Assembly (NCBI GenBank): GCA_013298595.1
Contig: JAAFIG010000023.1
Coordinates: 11,308 to 75,307, forward strand
DNA from: Deinococcales bacterium
GTDB lineage: Bacteria > Deinococcota > Deinococci > Deinococcales > JAAFIG01
Reading direction: 5' to 3'
Length of the DNA: 64,000 nt
Positions 34,299-43,502 of the stretch are shown piece by piece. The notes beneath the pieces are model-generated. The model ran no database searches. It saw only the letters and a program-made list of their open reading frames with translations, and had not been told where the DNA came from. The position numbers and the translations under genes are program-made. Numbering within the stretch: the stretch's first letter is position 1; every line of letters begins with the position of its first letter.

Positions 34299-35380
34299 CA
34301 AACTCCAATAGCCCGTTGCAACGCTTCGAGTGTTGCAGGTACAGGAGTCTCGAGACTTGCCAGTTTACTGGCAGTGGTTGGGTCTTTTAAGCCATGCCCA
34401 GTTAAAGTACAAACAATTCTCGAGCCATCAGGAATACGCCCCTCGCGGATCATGCGCCAAGCCCCAGAAAAACTGGCAGCACTGGCAGGTTCGCAGAACA
34501 TTCCTTCCTTAGCTAAAAACTGATACGCCGTTAAAATTTCATCATCGGTCACAGCTTCTATAACCCCACCCGATTCATCCCTGGCACCCAAGGCGTAACA
34601 CCAACTGGCAGGATTACCAATCCGAATAGCTGTGGCAATGGTTTCAGGTTTTTCTATCGTATGACCAAGCACAATTGGTGCTGCACCAGCCGCTTGAAAA
34701 CCCAACATGATTGGTTTTCTCGAGATGGTTTTATCCTCGAATAATTCGGTGTAGCCCTTCCAGTGAGCTGTGATATTACCAGCATTACCCACAGGCATCG
34801 CGTGATACTCAGGGGCATCCCAATCAAAACTCTCTGCGACTTCAAAAGCAATACTTTTTTGACCTTCAATACGGTATGGATTGACACTATTGACCAAAGC
34901 AATTGGTGTGACATCGCAGAGTTCGCGCACAAGGCGCAAAGCATCATCGAAGTTTCCTTCGATTTGCACAATTTTTGCACCCATCAAAATCGTCTGAGCA
35001 ATTTTACCAGCCGCCACGTACCCGGCTGGCAGCACAATAACGCAATCCACACCTGCTCTCGAGGCATACGCCGCCGCCGCCGCGCTGGTGTTACCCGTAC
35101 TGGCACAAGCAATGGCTTTTGCTCCATCCTCGAGTGCCTTCGAGACCGCCATGGTCATACCACGATCTTTGAAACTCCCTGTCGGGTTTGCCCCATCGAA
35201 CTTCGCAAACACCCGAATACCACGTTCTCTTGCCTCGAGTGGACCACGCAATTCAACCAGTGGTGTATCACCTTCACCAAGTGAAATAACAGGGGTATCA
35301 GCAGAAACAGGAAGTCTCGAGCGCCAACGCTCAATCAGACCACGGGCTTTGAAGGTTGGACGGGTGGCAAGCAAAGTCAT
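34298..35380 (-). CDS. thrC: Threonine synthase
   Basis: 360 residues of PLP fold type II. The Schiff-base lysine lies in PTGSFKDRGMT, ACASTGNTSAAAAAYA binds the phosphate, and EPASAASFSG and TGHGLKDPT close the active site. It converts O-phosphohomoserine to threonine. TAAACT lies 6 nt before ATG 35380 on the minus strand, consistent with a leaderless mRNA. It is co-transcribed with the unrelated hydrolase downstream through a 1-nt overlap. Confidence 0.93.
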   Translation of the reverse strand: MTLLATRPTFKARGLIERWRSRLPVSADTPVISLGEGDTPLVELRGPLEARERGIRVFAKFDGANPTGSFKDRGMTMAVSKALEDGAKAIACASTGNTSAAAAAYASRAGVDCVIVLPAGYVAAGKIAQTILMGAKIVQIEGNFDDALRLVRELCDVTPIALVNSVNPYRIEGQKSIAFEVAESFDWDAPEYHAMPVGNAGNITAHWKGYTELFEDKTISRKPIMLGFQAAGAAPIVLGHTIEKPETIATAIRIGNPASWCYALGARDESGGVIEAVTDDEILTAYQFLAKEGMFCEPASAASFSGAWRMIREGRIPDGSRIVCTLTGHGLKDPTTASKLASLETPVPATLEALQRAIGV

Positions 35381-35653
35381 AATTGTAGTTTAACTCGAGA
35401 AGCCATAGATTGGCAGCCAAAGAGTTAGACAAGGGTATTTGCTTGTTGGATTAATTCGTAGAATTCCTCGAGTTTAGATTTCAACTTGAAAAAGGTAAAA
35501 TACAAAGATCTCCCCTAAGAGACATGGTTTTTTATATTTTTCGTAGAGGAAGGCTTATCCCTATTTTACGGTTTTAGTTGTCTTACAGTGCATACAATAA
35601 TTCCGTCACCAGTGGTGACGGAATTTATTCTTTATAGGGTAAAACCCTAGGTG
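35381..35653. other. Intergenic region between tpiA and thrC
   Basis: Holds the thrC promoter at the left end, the tpiA terminator (35599-35625) and AT-rich sequence between them. A 17-codon ATG frame at 35524 lacks a ribosome-binding site and is not called. Nothing else recognised. Confidence 0.5.
35599..35625 (-). terminator. Probable terminator after tpiA
   Basis: AATTCCGTCACCA-g-TGGTGACGGAATT is a perfect 13-bp stem 29 bp beyond the tpiA stop, with T-rich flanks on both sides. Confidence 0.7.
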
Positions 35654-36427
35654 TTACTTCAATGCTTCGAGCATTTTCACAACACTGTCTAACTCGAGGC
35701 TCGCGCCACCAACCAGTGCTCCATCAACGTTGCTTCTCGAGCACAGGGCTTTGATGTTGTCTGGTTTGACACTGCCGCCATAAAGCAAACGTAGGTTATT
35801 AGCTGTTTCGCCGTAGCGTTGCACAAACCAGTAGCGCATGGCATTACCCATGTTTTCGGCATCATCTGGGGTTGCGGTTTTACCTGTGCCAATTGCCCAA
35901 ATGGGTTCATAAGCAATGGTTAACCACTCGAGGCTACCTTTGAATTCGGTGTTTAGGACTTCTGGGGTGAGCCAACTCAAGGCGGTCTCGAGTTGGGTTA
36001 AGGTGTAACTTTCGGCATTACCTGCTTCACGGACATCGAGTTTTTCGCCAACACAGAGAATGGGTTTGACCCCTGCTCGAATTGCCACCGCTGTTTTTTC
36101 GCCTGCGATGGCATCCGTTTCAAAGTGGTATTCGCGGCGTTCGGAGTGACCAATCACCACATAGGTACAGTCGAGTTCGTTCAGCCATCCAGCAGCCGTT
36201 TCGCCTGTGAAAGCGCCTTTCGCGTGTTTTGAAACATCCTGAGCGCCCCACTGCACACCACTGCCACGCAAGGCATTGCCAACACGGTCTAGGCTAACAG
36301 CGGCTGCCATGACAGCAACATCGGCGGGCAGTTCGTCTGGGAGTTGCTCGAGCAGCGTTCTGCACCATGAGAACGCTTCGGCTGGACCTTTTTGTAATTT
36401 CCAATTGAGGGCAAGAAGTGGTTTCAT
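35654..36427 (-). CDS. tpiA: Triosephosphate isomerase
   Basis: 257 residues with the catalytic set intact: N and K in LALNWK, H in VVIGHSERR, E in AYEPIWAIGTGKTA, and the phosphate loops YGGSVK and GALVGGAS. It interconverts dihydroxyacetone phosphate and glyceraldehyde-3-phosphate. The N-terminus MKPLLALNWK, with Leu for the usual Gly before Asn, is like Deinococcus enzymes. ATG 36427 lies 7 nt after TACAAT; the longer frame to 36535 runs into the neighbour gene. Confidence 0.95.
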   Translation of the reverse strand: MKPLLALNWKLQKGPAEAFSWCRTLLEQLPDELPADVAVMAAAVSLDRVGNALRGSGVQWGAQDVSKHAKGAFTGETAAGWLNELDCTYVVIGHSERREYHFETDAIAGEKTAVAIRAGVKPILCVGEKLDVREAGNAESYTLTQLETALSWLTPEVLNTEFKGSLEWLTIAYEPIWAIGTGKTATPDDAENMGNAMRYWFVQRYGETANNLRLLYGGSVKPDNIKALCSRSNVDGALVGGASLELDSVVKMLEALK

Positions 36428-36432
36428 CTGGC

Positions 36433-37260
36433 TTATTGTACCGCGTCTCGAGCCACAAGTGCCGCACCAAGGGCTGTGGCAAATCCTCGGTCTGTGGGAA
36501 TAATTGGTGGGTTTTTCACACCATAAAAGCCCCAAACGCGTTGTATGGCTGTGCGGATTGGCTCGAGGTCAGGTAAATGCCCAACAATAATAATGTTTTC
36601 TAAATCGTTGGCTTTAGCAGCATTCAGGGCAATAACTGCGATCACTTGGGAAACCAAAGTGATTAAACCCGCTGCTAAATCTTCTCTGCGCGGTGCGGCT
36701 GCCAGTTTCACAATGCGTCCTAAATTCACAGCAGTAGCATCGGCAGGTAAGCTACCAATACCACCACCAATCACATCCTCGAGCGTGCCGTCCACATGTG
36801 CAGGGTTACCTTGAGCGGCTAGTGCTGCAATCTCGAGTGGGTCGGATGTACCAAGGCATAATTTACCTAAACCAAGCAATGTGCCACCACCAACAGCGCT
36901 TCCTGTCACATGCGAACAGGTTTTGCCTCGAGCCGCTATCATGGCTGTGCCTGTACCCGCCGAAACCACCAATGCCGACTCGAGAGCCGCCATGAATAAA
37001 CCACCACGTCCGACAGCATCGGCTTCGGCAACTTTGATAATTGGCACGTTTTTCAATAATTCAGGTAAATCACGGTGTTTTCCACCTGTTGTACCAATGG
37101 CTTGTAAATGATCAAAAGTCACACCGCCTGTTGCAATGGCAGCTCGAGCTGAATCTAAACTGGCACCAGGGCAATCCATTCGCCAACCACGTTGCAACAC
37201 ATTTGCCTCGAGTAAAACTCCGTCGAGGTTTGTCATACCAAAATCTAAGCCTAGAATCAT
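36433..37260 (-). CDS. coaW: Type II pantothenate kinase-like protein
   Basis: 275 residues of the ASKHA fold: phosphate loop 1 LDFGMTNLDGVL, phosphate loop 2 VVSAGTGTAMI and SAVGGGTLLGLG, and the adenosine loop IIIVGHLPDL. Length and motif order fit type II PanK (S. aureus CoaW), which phosphorylates pantothenate at the first step of CoA synthesis. ATG 37260 lies 6 nt after TACACT (leaderless); the frame to 37311 adds a hydrophobic stretch not seen in the family. It ends 5 bp before the tpiA start. Confidence 0.8.
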   Translation of the reverse strand: MILGLDFGMTNLDGVLLEANVLQRGWRMDCPGASLDSARAAIATGGVTFDHLQAIGTTGGKHRDLPELLKNVPIIKVAEADAVGRGGLFMAALESALVVSAGTGTAMIAARGKTCSHVTGSAVGGGTLLGLGKLCLGTSDPLEIAALAAQGNPAHVDGTLEDVIGGGIGSLPADATAVNLGRIVKLAAAPRREDLAAGLITLVSQVIAVIALNAAKANDLENIIIVGHLPDLEPIRTAIQRVWGFYGVKNPPIIPTDRGFATALGAALVARDAVQ

Positions 37261-37369
37261 AACAACAGTGTAATCGAGGAACGAGGCAAGAAGAAAGAGA
37301 ACGGCAAGCACTTATCAAGATCAAAGCAACTGGGACACTTCTAAGCATCTGTTCCGCCATACTCGAGAG

Positions 37370-38215
37370 ATGAAGAATAAAACAGCTGTTGTTACAGGTG
37401 CAACAAATGGAATTGGTTTAGTCACGGCGCTTGAATTAGCCAAAGCAGGTGCACGGGTTTTGATTGTGGCTCGTAACGAATCTAAAGGGCAAGCTGTACT
37501 CGAGCAAATTAAAAACCAGACGGGGCAAACAGCCGAGTTGTTTCTGGGCGATTTATCCTTGGTTAAAGATGCTGACCGTGTTGGCAAAGAAATTGCTGGT
37601 GTTGCCCAAAAAATAGATGTGCTGGTCAATAATGCTGGTGGGATGTTTACCGAACGGCTCGAGACCAAAGAAGGACTCGAGATGACTTTTGCACTTAATC
37701 ACATGGCGTACTTTGTTTTAACCAATGCCTTGCTCGAGCCATTAAAAGCTGCTGGTAAAGCTCGGGTCATCAGTGTTTCCTCGGATGCTCACAAGGTTGG
37801 ACGGATTTTATGGGATGACTTACAAGCCTCACGCAAATACGATGCGATGAGCCAATATGGACGCTCAAAACTGATGAACGTCCTCTTCAGCAACGAACTG
37901 GCTCGGCGGCTCGAGGGAACAGGGATCACCAGTAATGCTTTGCACCCTGGTGTGGTCAATACGGGTTTTGCGGCTGATACCAAAGGAATATGGTCTTGGG
38001 TTTTTAAACTTGCTAAACCCTTTATGATTACTCCAGAAAAAGGTGCTAGAACCATGCTGCACCTTGCTACCAGCCCTGACCTCGAGATCACCACAGGCAT
38101 GTACTGGCAAAATGAACGCCCTGCAACTGCCAGTTCAGCAGCTATGGATCAAACTTCGCAAAAGCACCTTTGGCTCGAGAGCGAACGCTTGTTGCAGACA
38201 ATTCTGCAAAGCTAA
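37370..38215 (+). CDS. Short-chain dehydrogenase/reductase (retinol dehydrogenase-like)
   Basis: 281 residues: TGATNGIGLVTALELA cofactor motif, NNAGGMF, the catalytic Ser in VISVSSDAHK and YGRSK, and the HPGVVNTGF loop. Sequence type resembles RDH/WWOX-like oxidoreductases, so NADP and a lipophilic alcohol/ketone are plausible. CATACT lies 6 nt before ATG 37370 (leaderless). Followed after 14 bp by the DinB-like gene. The stop region is GCTAAGCTAAG, a small repeat. Confidence 0.9.
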   Translation: MKNKTAVVTGATNGIGLVTALELAKAGARVLIVARNESKGQAVLEQIKNQTGQTAELFLGDLSLVKDADRVGKEIAGVAQKIDVLVNNAGGMFTERLETKEGLEMTFALNHMAYFVLTNALLEPLKAAGKARVISVSSDAHKVGRILWDDLQASRKYDAMSQYGRSKLMNVLFSNELARRLEGTGITSNALHPGVVNTGFAADTKGIWSWVFKLAKPFMITPEKGARTMLHLATSPDLEITTGMYWQNERPATASSAAMDQTSQKHLWLESERLLQTILQS

Positions 38216-38229
38216 GCTAAGTTGTAGAA

Positions 38230-38757
38230 ATGCAAACCGAGTTCTTACAAAGTAGTCATAAATTTTTCTTGTACTACAAAACCCTTGCCGAAAAAGCCAT
38301 GTTACAACTCGAGGAGCACGAACTGCTACTGGATTTACATGGCGCAAACAGCGTTGCTATTATTGTTCAACACATGGTTGGCAATATGATTTCACGTTGG
38401 CAAAACTTTCCCAGCAACGATGGTGAAAACCCAAATCGTAACCGAGATGAAGAATTTAGTTTACAACTCCGCACTCGAGCCGAAATCATGCAACATTGGG
38501 AACACGGTTGGAGAGAAGTTTTTGCAGCCCTCAAACGCCTCGAGCAAATCAGTTTACTCGAGACCACCACTATTCGTGGCGAAGAGATCACAGCTATTGA
38601 AGCAGTGCAACGCCAAATCGCACATTATGCCCATCATGTTGGACAAATTGTGTTTATTGCCAAAATGCAACGCGGCGAGCACTGGCAAAGTTTAAGTATT
38701 CCAAAAGGCGGCTCGAGCGCATTTAATGCAGCCATGCTCGAGAAATCAACAAGATAA
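38230..38757 (+). CDS. DinB-superfamily protein (DUF1572-like)
   Basis: 175 residues, all-helical four-helix bundle type. Candidate metal-binding histidines occur in IIVQHMVGNMISRW and in AHYAHHVGQIVFIA, the DinB/YfiT pattern; SIPKGGSSAFNA is typical of the DUF1572 C-terminus. It may be a metal-dependent thiol transferase or stress protein. TAAGTT lies 6 nt before ATG 38230, so it may have its own leaderless transcript besides the SDR read-through. Confidence 0.8.
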   Translation: MQTEFLQSSHKFFLYYKTLAEKAMLQLEEHELLLDLHGANSVAIIVQHMVGNMISRWQNFPSNDGENPNRNRDEEFSLQLRTRAEIMQHWEHGWREVFAALKRLEQISLLETTTIRGEEITAIEAVQRQIAHYAHHVGQIVFIAKMQRGEHWQSLSIPKGGSSAFNAAMLEKSTR

Positions 38758-38760
38758 AGT

Positions 38761-38790
38761 TAAAGGGCGAACACAAAGGTCTGCCCTTTA
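38761..38790. repeat. REP-like palindrome, also a possible terminator
   Basis: TAAAGGGC (38761-38768) pairs with GCCCTTTA (38783-38790); the loop contains GAACACAAAGG as in the REP family. It lies between two convergent genes. Confidence 0.6.
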
Positions 38791-38818
38791 AGTAACAAAA
38801 TCTGTTCTGCTTGAAAAC

Positions 38819-39586
38819 TCAATGCCCCAGAATCTGTGATAAAAACAATTTTGCCCGATCTGTCTTTGGATGATGATAAAACTCATCTGGGGTGGCTTCC
38901 TCAACCACTTGCCCTTTATCAAAAAAGACAATTCGATCTGCAACCTCTCGAGCAAAACCCATTTCGTGAGTCACACAGACCATGGTCATACCGCTCATGG
39001 CTAATTCCTTCATCACCTCGAGCACCTCGGAAATCATTTCAGGGTCTAATGCACTGGTTGGTTCATCAAACAACATGATTTTTGGTTGCATTGCCAGCGC
39101 TCTGGCAATTGCCACACGTTGTTGTTGACCACCACTGAGTTGTCCTGGAAATTTATCAGCTTGTTCGGGAATACCTACTCGCTCGAGTAAGTTTAAACCA
39201 ATTTTTTCTGCTTCGGATTTCTCAATTTTTTTAACCCGCATTGGCGCAAGAATAATGTTTTGTAACACTGTTAAATGCGGAAATAAATTAAAACTCTGAA
39301 AGACCATACCAACATCACGGCGAATGGCATCTATGTTACGAACATCATTGGTAATTTCAATACCTTCAACAGTAATCCGTCCGCTTTGATGTTCCTCGAG
39401 CCGATTAATACAACGAATAAATGTGCTTTTACCACTGCCTGAAGGTCCAATCACCACCACGACTTCACCGCGTTTAACCTCGAGATTAACATTGGTGAGT
39501 GCATGAAATTTACCGTAATACTTGTTGACATTACTAGCCGAAATCACCACAGGAGCATTGCTGAGGTCTTTACTTGCTTGAGTCAT
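38819..39586 (-). CDS. aapP: Amino-acid ABC transporter ATP-binding protein
   Basis: 255 residues: Walker [11 protein letters not shown], signature [16 protein letters not shown], Walker [14 protein letters not shown] and the switch histidine in CVTHEMGFA. This is the polar amino-acid family (GlnQ/AapP/BztD). It powers the two permeases encoded upstream. It is the last gene of the aapJQMP operon, separated from aapM by 158 bp in which no clear promoter or terminator is visible. Confidence 0.93.
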   Translation of the reverse strand: MTQASKDLSNAPVVISASNVNKYYGKFHALTNVNLEVKRGEVVVVIGPSGSGKSTFIRCINRLEEHQSGRITVEGIEITNDVRNIDAIRRDVGMVFQSFNLFPHLTVLQNIILAPMRVKKIEKSEAEKIGLNLLERVGIPEQADKFPGQLSGGQQQRVAIARALAMQPKIMLFDEPTSALDPEMISEVLEVMKELAMSGMTMVCVTHEMGFAREVADRIVFFDKGQVVEEATPDEFYHHPKTDRAKLFLSQILGH

Positions 39587-39744
39587 AAAACTCCTTTTGA
39601 ACGCGATACGTTTTGTTTTTCGTAGGGCGCGGATTACCCTGTAACCACCAATAATTCTTACATTTCCTTGGGGATTGCTTTTGCTCGAGGCAGATTAGGA
39701 TGTTACAGTTTTGCCTTTTTCTTTCCTCTTTTACCCACCCTGTC

Positions 39745-40920
39745 CTACCGACTTGTATTTAATTTCTTCTCGAGGTTTCTAGCAGCGCTGCTCATGGCAT
39801 AACTAAAAATAAAGTAAATAACACTGATAGCAAAGTACAGTTCTTTGGCAGTACCAATAAATTCTGGGTTATTACGAATGCTATCGGCAATACCAGTTAA
39901 GTCTTTTAAGCCGATGATATAGACAAGGCTGGTGTCTTTAAATAAGCCAATGAATTGCCCTGCAAGAGCGGGCAAAACAGCTTTTAGGGCTTGTGGTAAG
40001 ACAATCAGTAACAGGGTTTGCGTGCCTGTTAAACCAACAGCTCGAGCCGCTTCGATTTGTCCGTTGGGGATGCTTTGTAATCCGCCACGCACATTTTCGG
40101 CGAGGTAAGCGGCACTGAAAATACTAATGCCAACCATAGCGCGAACCACAGGGTCAATGTTGGCTCCACCAAGTAATAGGGGTACAAATAATTGGGCGAT
40201 GAAGAAAACAACAACCAAAGGTGTACCGCGTACAACTTCGATAAAGACCGTACAGATGCCGCTGATGATTGGGTATTGGCTGGTGCGTCCGATAGCAAGG
40301 GCAACGCCAAGTGGGAAACTGGCAACAATACCAACGATACTCAGCATAATGGTCAGCAGTAATCCGCCCCATTCTCGGGTGGAAATTGCGCCACTGCCAA
40401 AATCTAGGGTGAACATGATCACAGCGAGAATAAAAATACCAACCCAAACAAAGTTCATGACTCGAGCAGGAATAGCGGCTTGTCCGATAAAGTAACCTGC
40501 AAATACAGCGAGCACTGCGGCTGGTACAAGAATGCCGCTTGGGTGTCCAAGTTGAGTGATAGCGGCAAATAACGCAATGATGGCGGCTGTGGCAATTGTC
40601 CAAATTGGGATTCTCGAGCCTTTACCGAGTGTGCCCCATTGTAATCCTGCAACAAGACAAACCAGTACCAGCATGACCCATGTGCGCCACATTTGTTCGA
40701 TGGGGAAAGGTCCAACCATCAGTAAACGAAAATTAACGGGAATGACATTCCATTTGGCTTGGGTAAAAGCCCAAATACTAAGGTTAGCAACAACCCAAAC
40801 TATCAGTAGGCTCGAGAGAACGGTCAGGACGCTATTGAAAGGACTCGAGAAAAGGTTTTCTTTTGCCCAAGCCTGCCATGCAACGCTTCGAGTTTCAGTT
40901 TTTGCGTGTGTGGCTTGCAT
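39745..40920 (-). CDS. aapM: Amino-acid ABC transporter permease (AapM-type)
   Basis: 391 residues, longer than simple HisM-type permeases because of an N-terminal extension with extra membrane helices, as in AapM/BztC. The C-terminal half has the EAA loop QIEAARAVGLTGTQTLLLIVLPQALK that docks the ATPase. FKDTSLVYIIGLKDLTG is the family signature. The start is 3 bp after the aapQ stop. Confidence 0.9.
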   Translation of the reverse strand: MQATHAKTETRSVAWQAWAKENLFSSPFNSVLTVLSSLLIVWVVANLSIWAFTQAKWNVIPVNFRLLMVGPFPIEQMWRTWVMLVLVCLVAGLQWGTLGKGSRIPIWTIATAAIIALFAAITQLGHPSGILVPAAVLAVFAGYFIGQAAIPARVMNFVWVGIFILAVIMFTLDFGSGAISTREWGGLLLTIMLSIVGIVASFPLGVALAIGRTSQYPIISGICTVFIEVVRGTPLVVVFFIAQLFVPLLLGGANIDPVVRAMVGISIFSAAYLAENVRGGLQSIPNGQIEAARAVGLTGTQTLLLIVLPQALKAVLPALAGQFIGLFKDTSLVYIIGLKDLTGIADSIRNNPEFIGTAKELYFAISVIYFIFSYAMSSAARNLEKKLNTSR

Positions 40921-40923
40921 GAT

Positions 40924-42117
40924 TTACCTCGTCCTGAGTTTGGTAGCACGGTTGAAGGTATTGACGGTTGTGGCAATAATCAGGGATAACATCAGGTACA
41001 TACCACCTGCAATAACCATTGTTTGCAGGTTCTGTCCACTCTGATTACCACTGGTGTTAAGCACATTCAGCACATCGGAGTACCCAATTGCGACAGCTAA
41101 GCTCGAGTTTTTGGTTAAGTTTAAATACTGATTACCTAGTGGTGGAATCATGACGCGTAGCGCTTGAGGCAGCACAATCAGTTGCAAAGTTTCGCCGTAG
41201 CCTAAACCCAAGGCTCGAGCGGCTTCCCATTGTCCTTTGTTGACAGCTTGAATACCAGCTCTGGTGATTTCGGCAATAAAAGCACTGGTGTAAATCACTA
41301 AACCTACCAGCAGTGCGGTAAATTCTGGCGAGATGGTTAAGCCGCCATTAACACCGAAATTACCTTTGACTGGGACTTGGTACTCGAGCGGTTGTCCAAA
41401 AACAAAGTATCCAAGTACCAATGTGCCAAGCCATGCCAGTAAACCAAATTGCCCTGCCAGAATGGCTTTGCCGCTTTTGTTGCGTTGCTGTACAAAAAAT
41501 GCGTAAGTGGCAATGCCAATAATGGCTGCTAAAACAATAATGGGGAAGAAATTAAAAGCGTCTGGTTTTTGTACCATCCACGGCATAGCAAGCCCAGAAT
41601 TGGATAAGAACACACCAGCCACAGGTTGCACTTCTTTGATTGGTGGTAATTGCAAAATCACAATAAAATACCAAACAACCAATTGCACGAGTAACGGAGT
41701 ATTACGAAGAATTTCGACGTAAACCAAAGCCAAGCGGCTAACCAACCAGTTACTCGAGAGGCGAGCAATACCAATTGTGACACCAAGCAATGTGGCTAAT
41801 GCCATACCTAAAAGTGCAATACGTAACGTGTTGTACAAACCAACGAAAATCACTTTAATAAAATTGTCGGTACTCGAGTCGTAAGGCACACCAAAAGCTG
41901 TACCTTCAGCGACTTGAAAACCAGCTGTTTGTTGTAGGAAATCAAAACCAAAACTCAGATCTTGTTTTTTTAATCCCACATTGACATTGTTGACCAGAAT
42001 CAGAATGGCACTAACCACCAGAATTAAAAATACAATTTGAGCGATAATGGCAAGCTTTTTAATATCGCGGTAAAAGGGTACTGGTGCTTGTTCGGATGCA
42101 ATGGTGATTTCGGACAA
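40924..42117 (-). CDS. aapQ: Amino-acid ABC transporter permease (AapQ-type)
   Basis: 397 residues. YVEILRNTPLLVQLVVWYF in the middle and the EAA loop QWEAARALGLGYGETLQLIVLPQ near residue 295 identify a polar amino-acid permease. A long insertion of helices between these motifs is typical of AapQ/BztB. ATG 42117 is preceded by GGAGG. It forms the membrane channel with AapM. Confidence 0.9.
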   Translation of the reverse strand: MSEITIASEQAPVPFYRDIKKLAIIAQIVFLILVVSAILILVNNVNVGLKKQDLSFGFDFLQQTAGFQVAEGTAFGVPYDSSTDNFIKVIFVGLYNTLRIALLGMALATLLGVTIGIARLSSNWLVSRLALVYVEILRNTPLLVQLVVWYFIVILQLPPIKEVQPVAGVFLSNSGLAMPWMVQKPDAFNFFPIIVLAAIIGIATYAFFVQQRNKSGKAILAGQFGLLAWLGTLVLGYFVFGQPLEYQVPVKGNFGVNGGLTISPEFTALLVGLVIYTSAFIAEITRAGIQAVNKGQWEAARALGLGYGETLQLIVLPQALRVMIPPLGNQYLNLTKNSSLAVAIGYSDVLNVLNTSGNQSGQNLQTMVIAGGMYLMLSLIIATTVNTFNRATKLRTR

Positions 42118-42146
42118 AAGAAACCTCCTGTGGAAGGTAAAGCGTT

Positions 42147-42189
42147 AAAAGGTAAAAAGTGTAAGTTCAGACACCACTTTTTACCTTTT
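42147..42189 (-). repeat. Intra-operon hairpin upstream of aapQ
   Basis: AAAAGGTAAAAAGTG (42147-42161) pairs with CACTTTTTACCTTTT (42175-42189), a perfect 15-bp stem just before the aapQ ribosome-binding site. It may stabilise the aapJ mRNA or tune aapQ translation. Confidence 0.75.
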
Positions 42190-42206
42190 GTCTTCTCTAA
42201 AACACA

Positions 42207-42233
42207 AGCGCCGACATATCTATGGTCGGCGCT
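42207..42233 (-). terminator. Leaky terminator after aapJ
   Basis: AGCGCCGAC-catagatat-GTCGGCGCT followed on the minus strand by TGTGTTTTAG. It lies 14 bp past the aapJ stop and would lower permease expression relative to the binding protein. Confidence 0.7.
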
Positions 42234-42246
42234 CGAGTGCGGTTTT

Positions 42247-43293
42247 TTAGCGGAAAGGTGGGGAGTAGAGTAAGCCACCTTGTTCGTAGTTAGCATTTAA
42301 GCGGCGTGGGATATTGAGTTTGGTTTTTGGTCCGAGGTTGCGGTCATAAATTTCTTTGTAATTACCAATGGATTGGATCACATCGGCAGCAAAATCTGGG
42401 GATAAACCAAAGCCTTTACCGCTGGTTCCCTCGAGTCCAACAAAGCGGCGTACCACTGGGTCAATGGTGTTTTTACGGGCATCAGCGATGTTACGGCTGT
42501 TGACATCGATTTCTTCGGCGTAAATGGTGGCGTAAACTGTCCAAGTAATGATATCGCGCCATTTGCTGTCGTTTTGAGCAACAAACGGAGAAAGTGGTTC
42601 TTTGGAGATAATTTCGCCAAGGATGCGGTAACTGTCTGGGTCAGCAGAAGTGGCTTTACGGCTGGCTAAACCAGAGGCATCGGTGGTGACACCATCGCAA
42701 CGACCTTGGTCAAAAGCTGCCATGACCAGATTAAAATCTTGGTAGGTGACCACTTTGATTTTGAGTTTGCGTTGACGGAAGTAATCGTTGATGTTTTGTT
42801 CGGTGGTTGTACCTTGGTTGGTACAAATGGTGGCTTCGGCAAGATCGGTAATGCGTTTAGCTGGGCTGTTGGCTTTGACCATCACAGCTTGACCATCGTA
42901 GAAATTGACTGGTCCAAAATCCACGCCAACATCACCATCACGGCTCGAGGTTTGGGTGGTGTTACGGAAAACCACGTCAACTTCGCCGCTTTGAATGGCA
43001 GTAAAACGTGCGGCGGCTGTCAAAGAAACGTAATCTACTTTGCTGGCATCACCAAAAACAGCTGCGGCTACACCTTTGCAGAAATCCACATCAAAACCAC
43101 TGTATTTGCCATTGGAATCTAAGAAACCAAATCCTGGTACGGTGGCGTTCACACCACAAATCAGTTTACCGCGTTTTTTAACGGTATCTAAGCGGCTGGT
43201 GTTACCTTGGGCGACACCAAAACCGAGGGTTGCGATACCACCGATAACGCTGGCAATTGCTAATGCTCCGAGTACTACTTTTTTGTGCTTCAT
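42247..43293 (-). CDS. aapJ: General L-amino-acid ABC transporter substrate-binding protein
   Basis: 348 residues with a Sec signal (MKHKKVV, hydrophobic run to about residue 28). TVKKRGKLICGVN and NGKYSGFDVDFCKGVAAAVFGD are the SBP family 3 signature, and SRDGDVGVDFGPVNFYDGQ matches AapJ/BztA. It captures amino acids outside the membrane for the AapQMP complex. First gene of the operon; GGAGGTAAGG precedes the ATG and a clear promoter lies at 43375-43402. Confidence 0.92.
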   Translation of the reverse strand: MKHKKVVLGALAIASVIGGIATLGFGVAQGNTSRLDTVKKRGKLICGVNATVPGFGFLDSNGKYSGFDVDFCKGVAAAVFGDASKVDYVSLTAAARFTAIQSGEVDVVFRNTTQTSSRDGDVGVDFGPVNFYDGQAVMVKANSPAKRITDLAEATICTNQGTTTEQNINDYFRQRKLKIKVVTYQDFNLVMAAFDQGRCDGVTTDASGLASRKATSADPDSYRILGEIISKEPLSPFVAQNDSKWRDIITWTVYATIYAEEIDVNSRNIADARKNTIDPVVRRFVGLEGTSGKGFGLSPDFAADVIQSIGNYKEIYDRNLGPKTKLNIPRRLNANYEQGGLLYSPPFR

Positions 43294-43374
43294 CCCTTAC
43301 CTCCGAAAAAATAAAATGATGCTCGTCTCGAGATACGTAATTCGTGTGTATTCGTTTAGATGCAATCGGTGCAC

Positions 43375-43402
43375 ACTATACGGGGCGTGCATGTTTTTGC
43401 AA
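43375..43402 (-). promoter_or_regulatory. Sigma-70-like promoter of the aap operon
   Basis: On the minus strand TTGCAA (43402-43397) and TATAGT (43380-43375) are separated by 16 bp. Transcription would start near 43369, giving a ~75-nt leader with a strong ribosome-binding site, unlike the many leaderless genes here. Confidence 0.65.
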
Positions 43403-43502
43403 AGACCCTGAATAATGAACTCGAGTTTATTTACAAACGTTCGTTAGTTTTTTAGACTCAAGTGAGGGCTACAACTGCTCAATAATCTTGAGTTAAGCAA
43501 CT

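Noticed and set aside
35524-35577. 17-codon ATG frame between tpiA and thrC
   Set aside because: No ribosome-binding site or well-placed -10 box, and composition is AT-biased non-coding.
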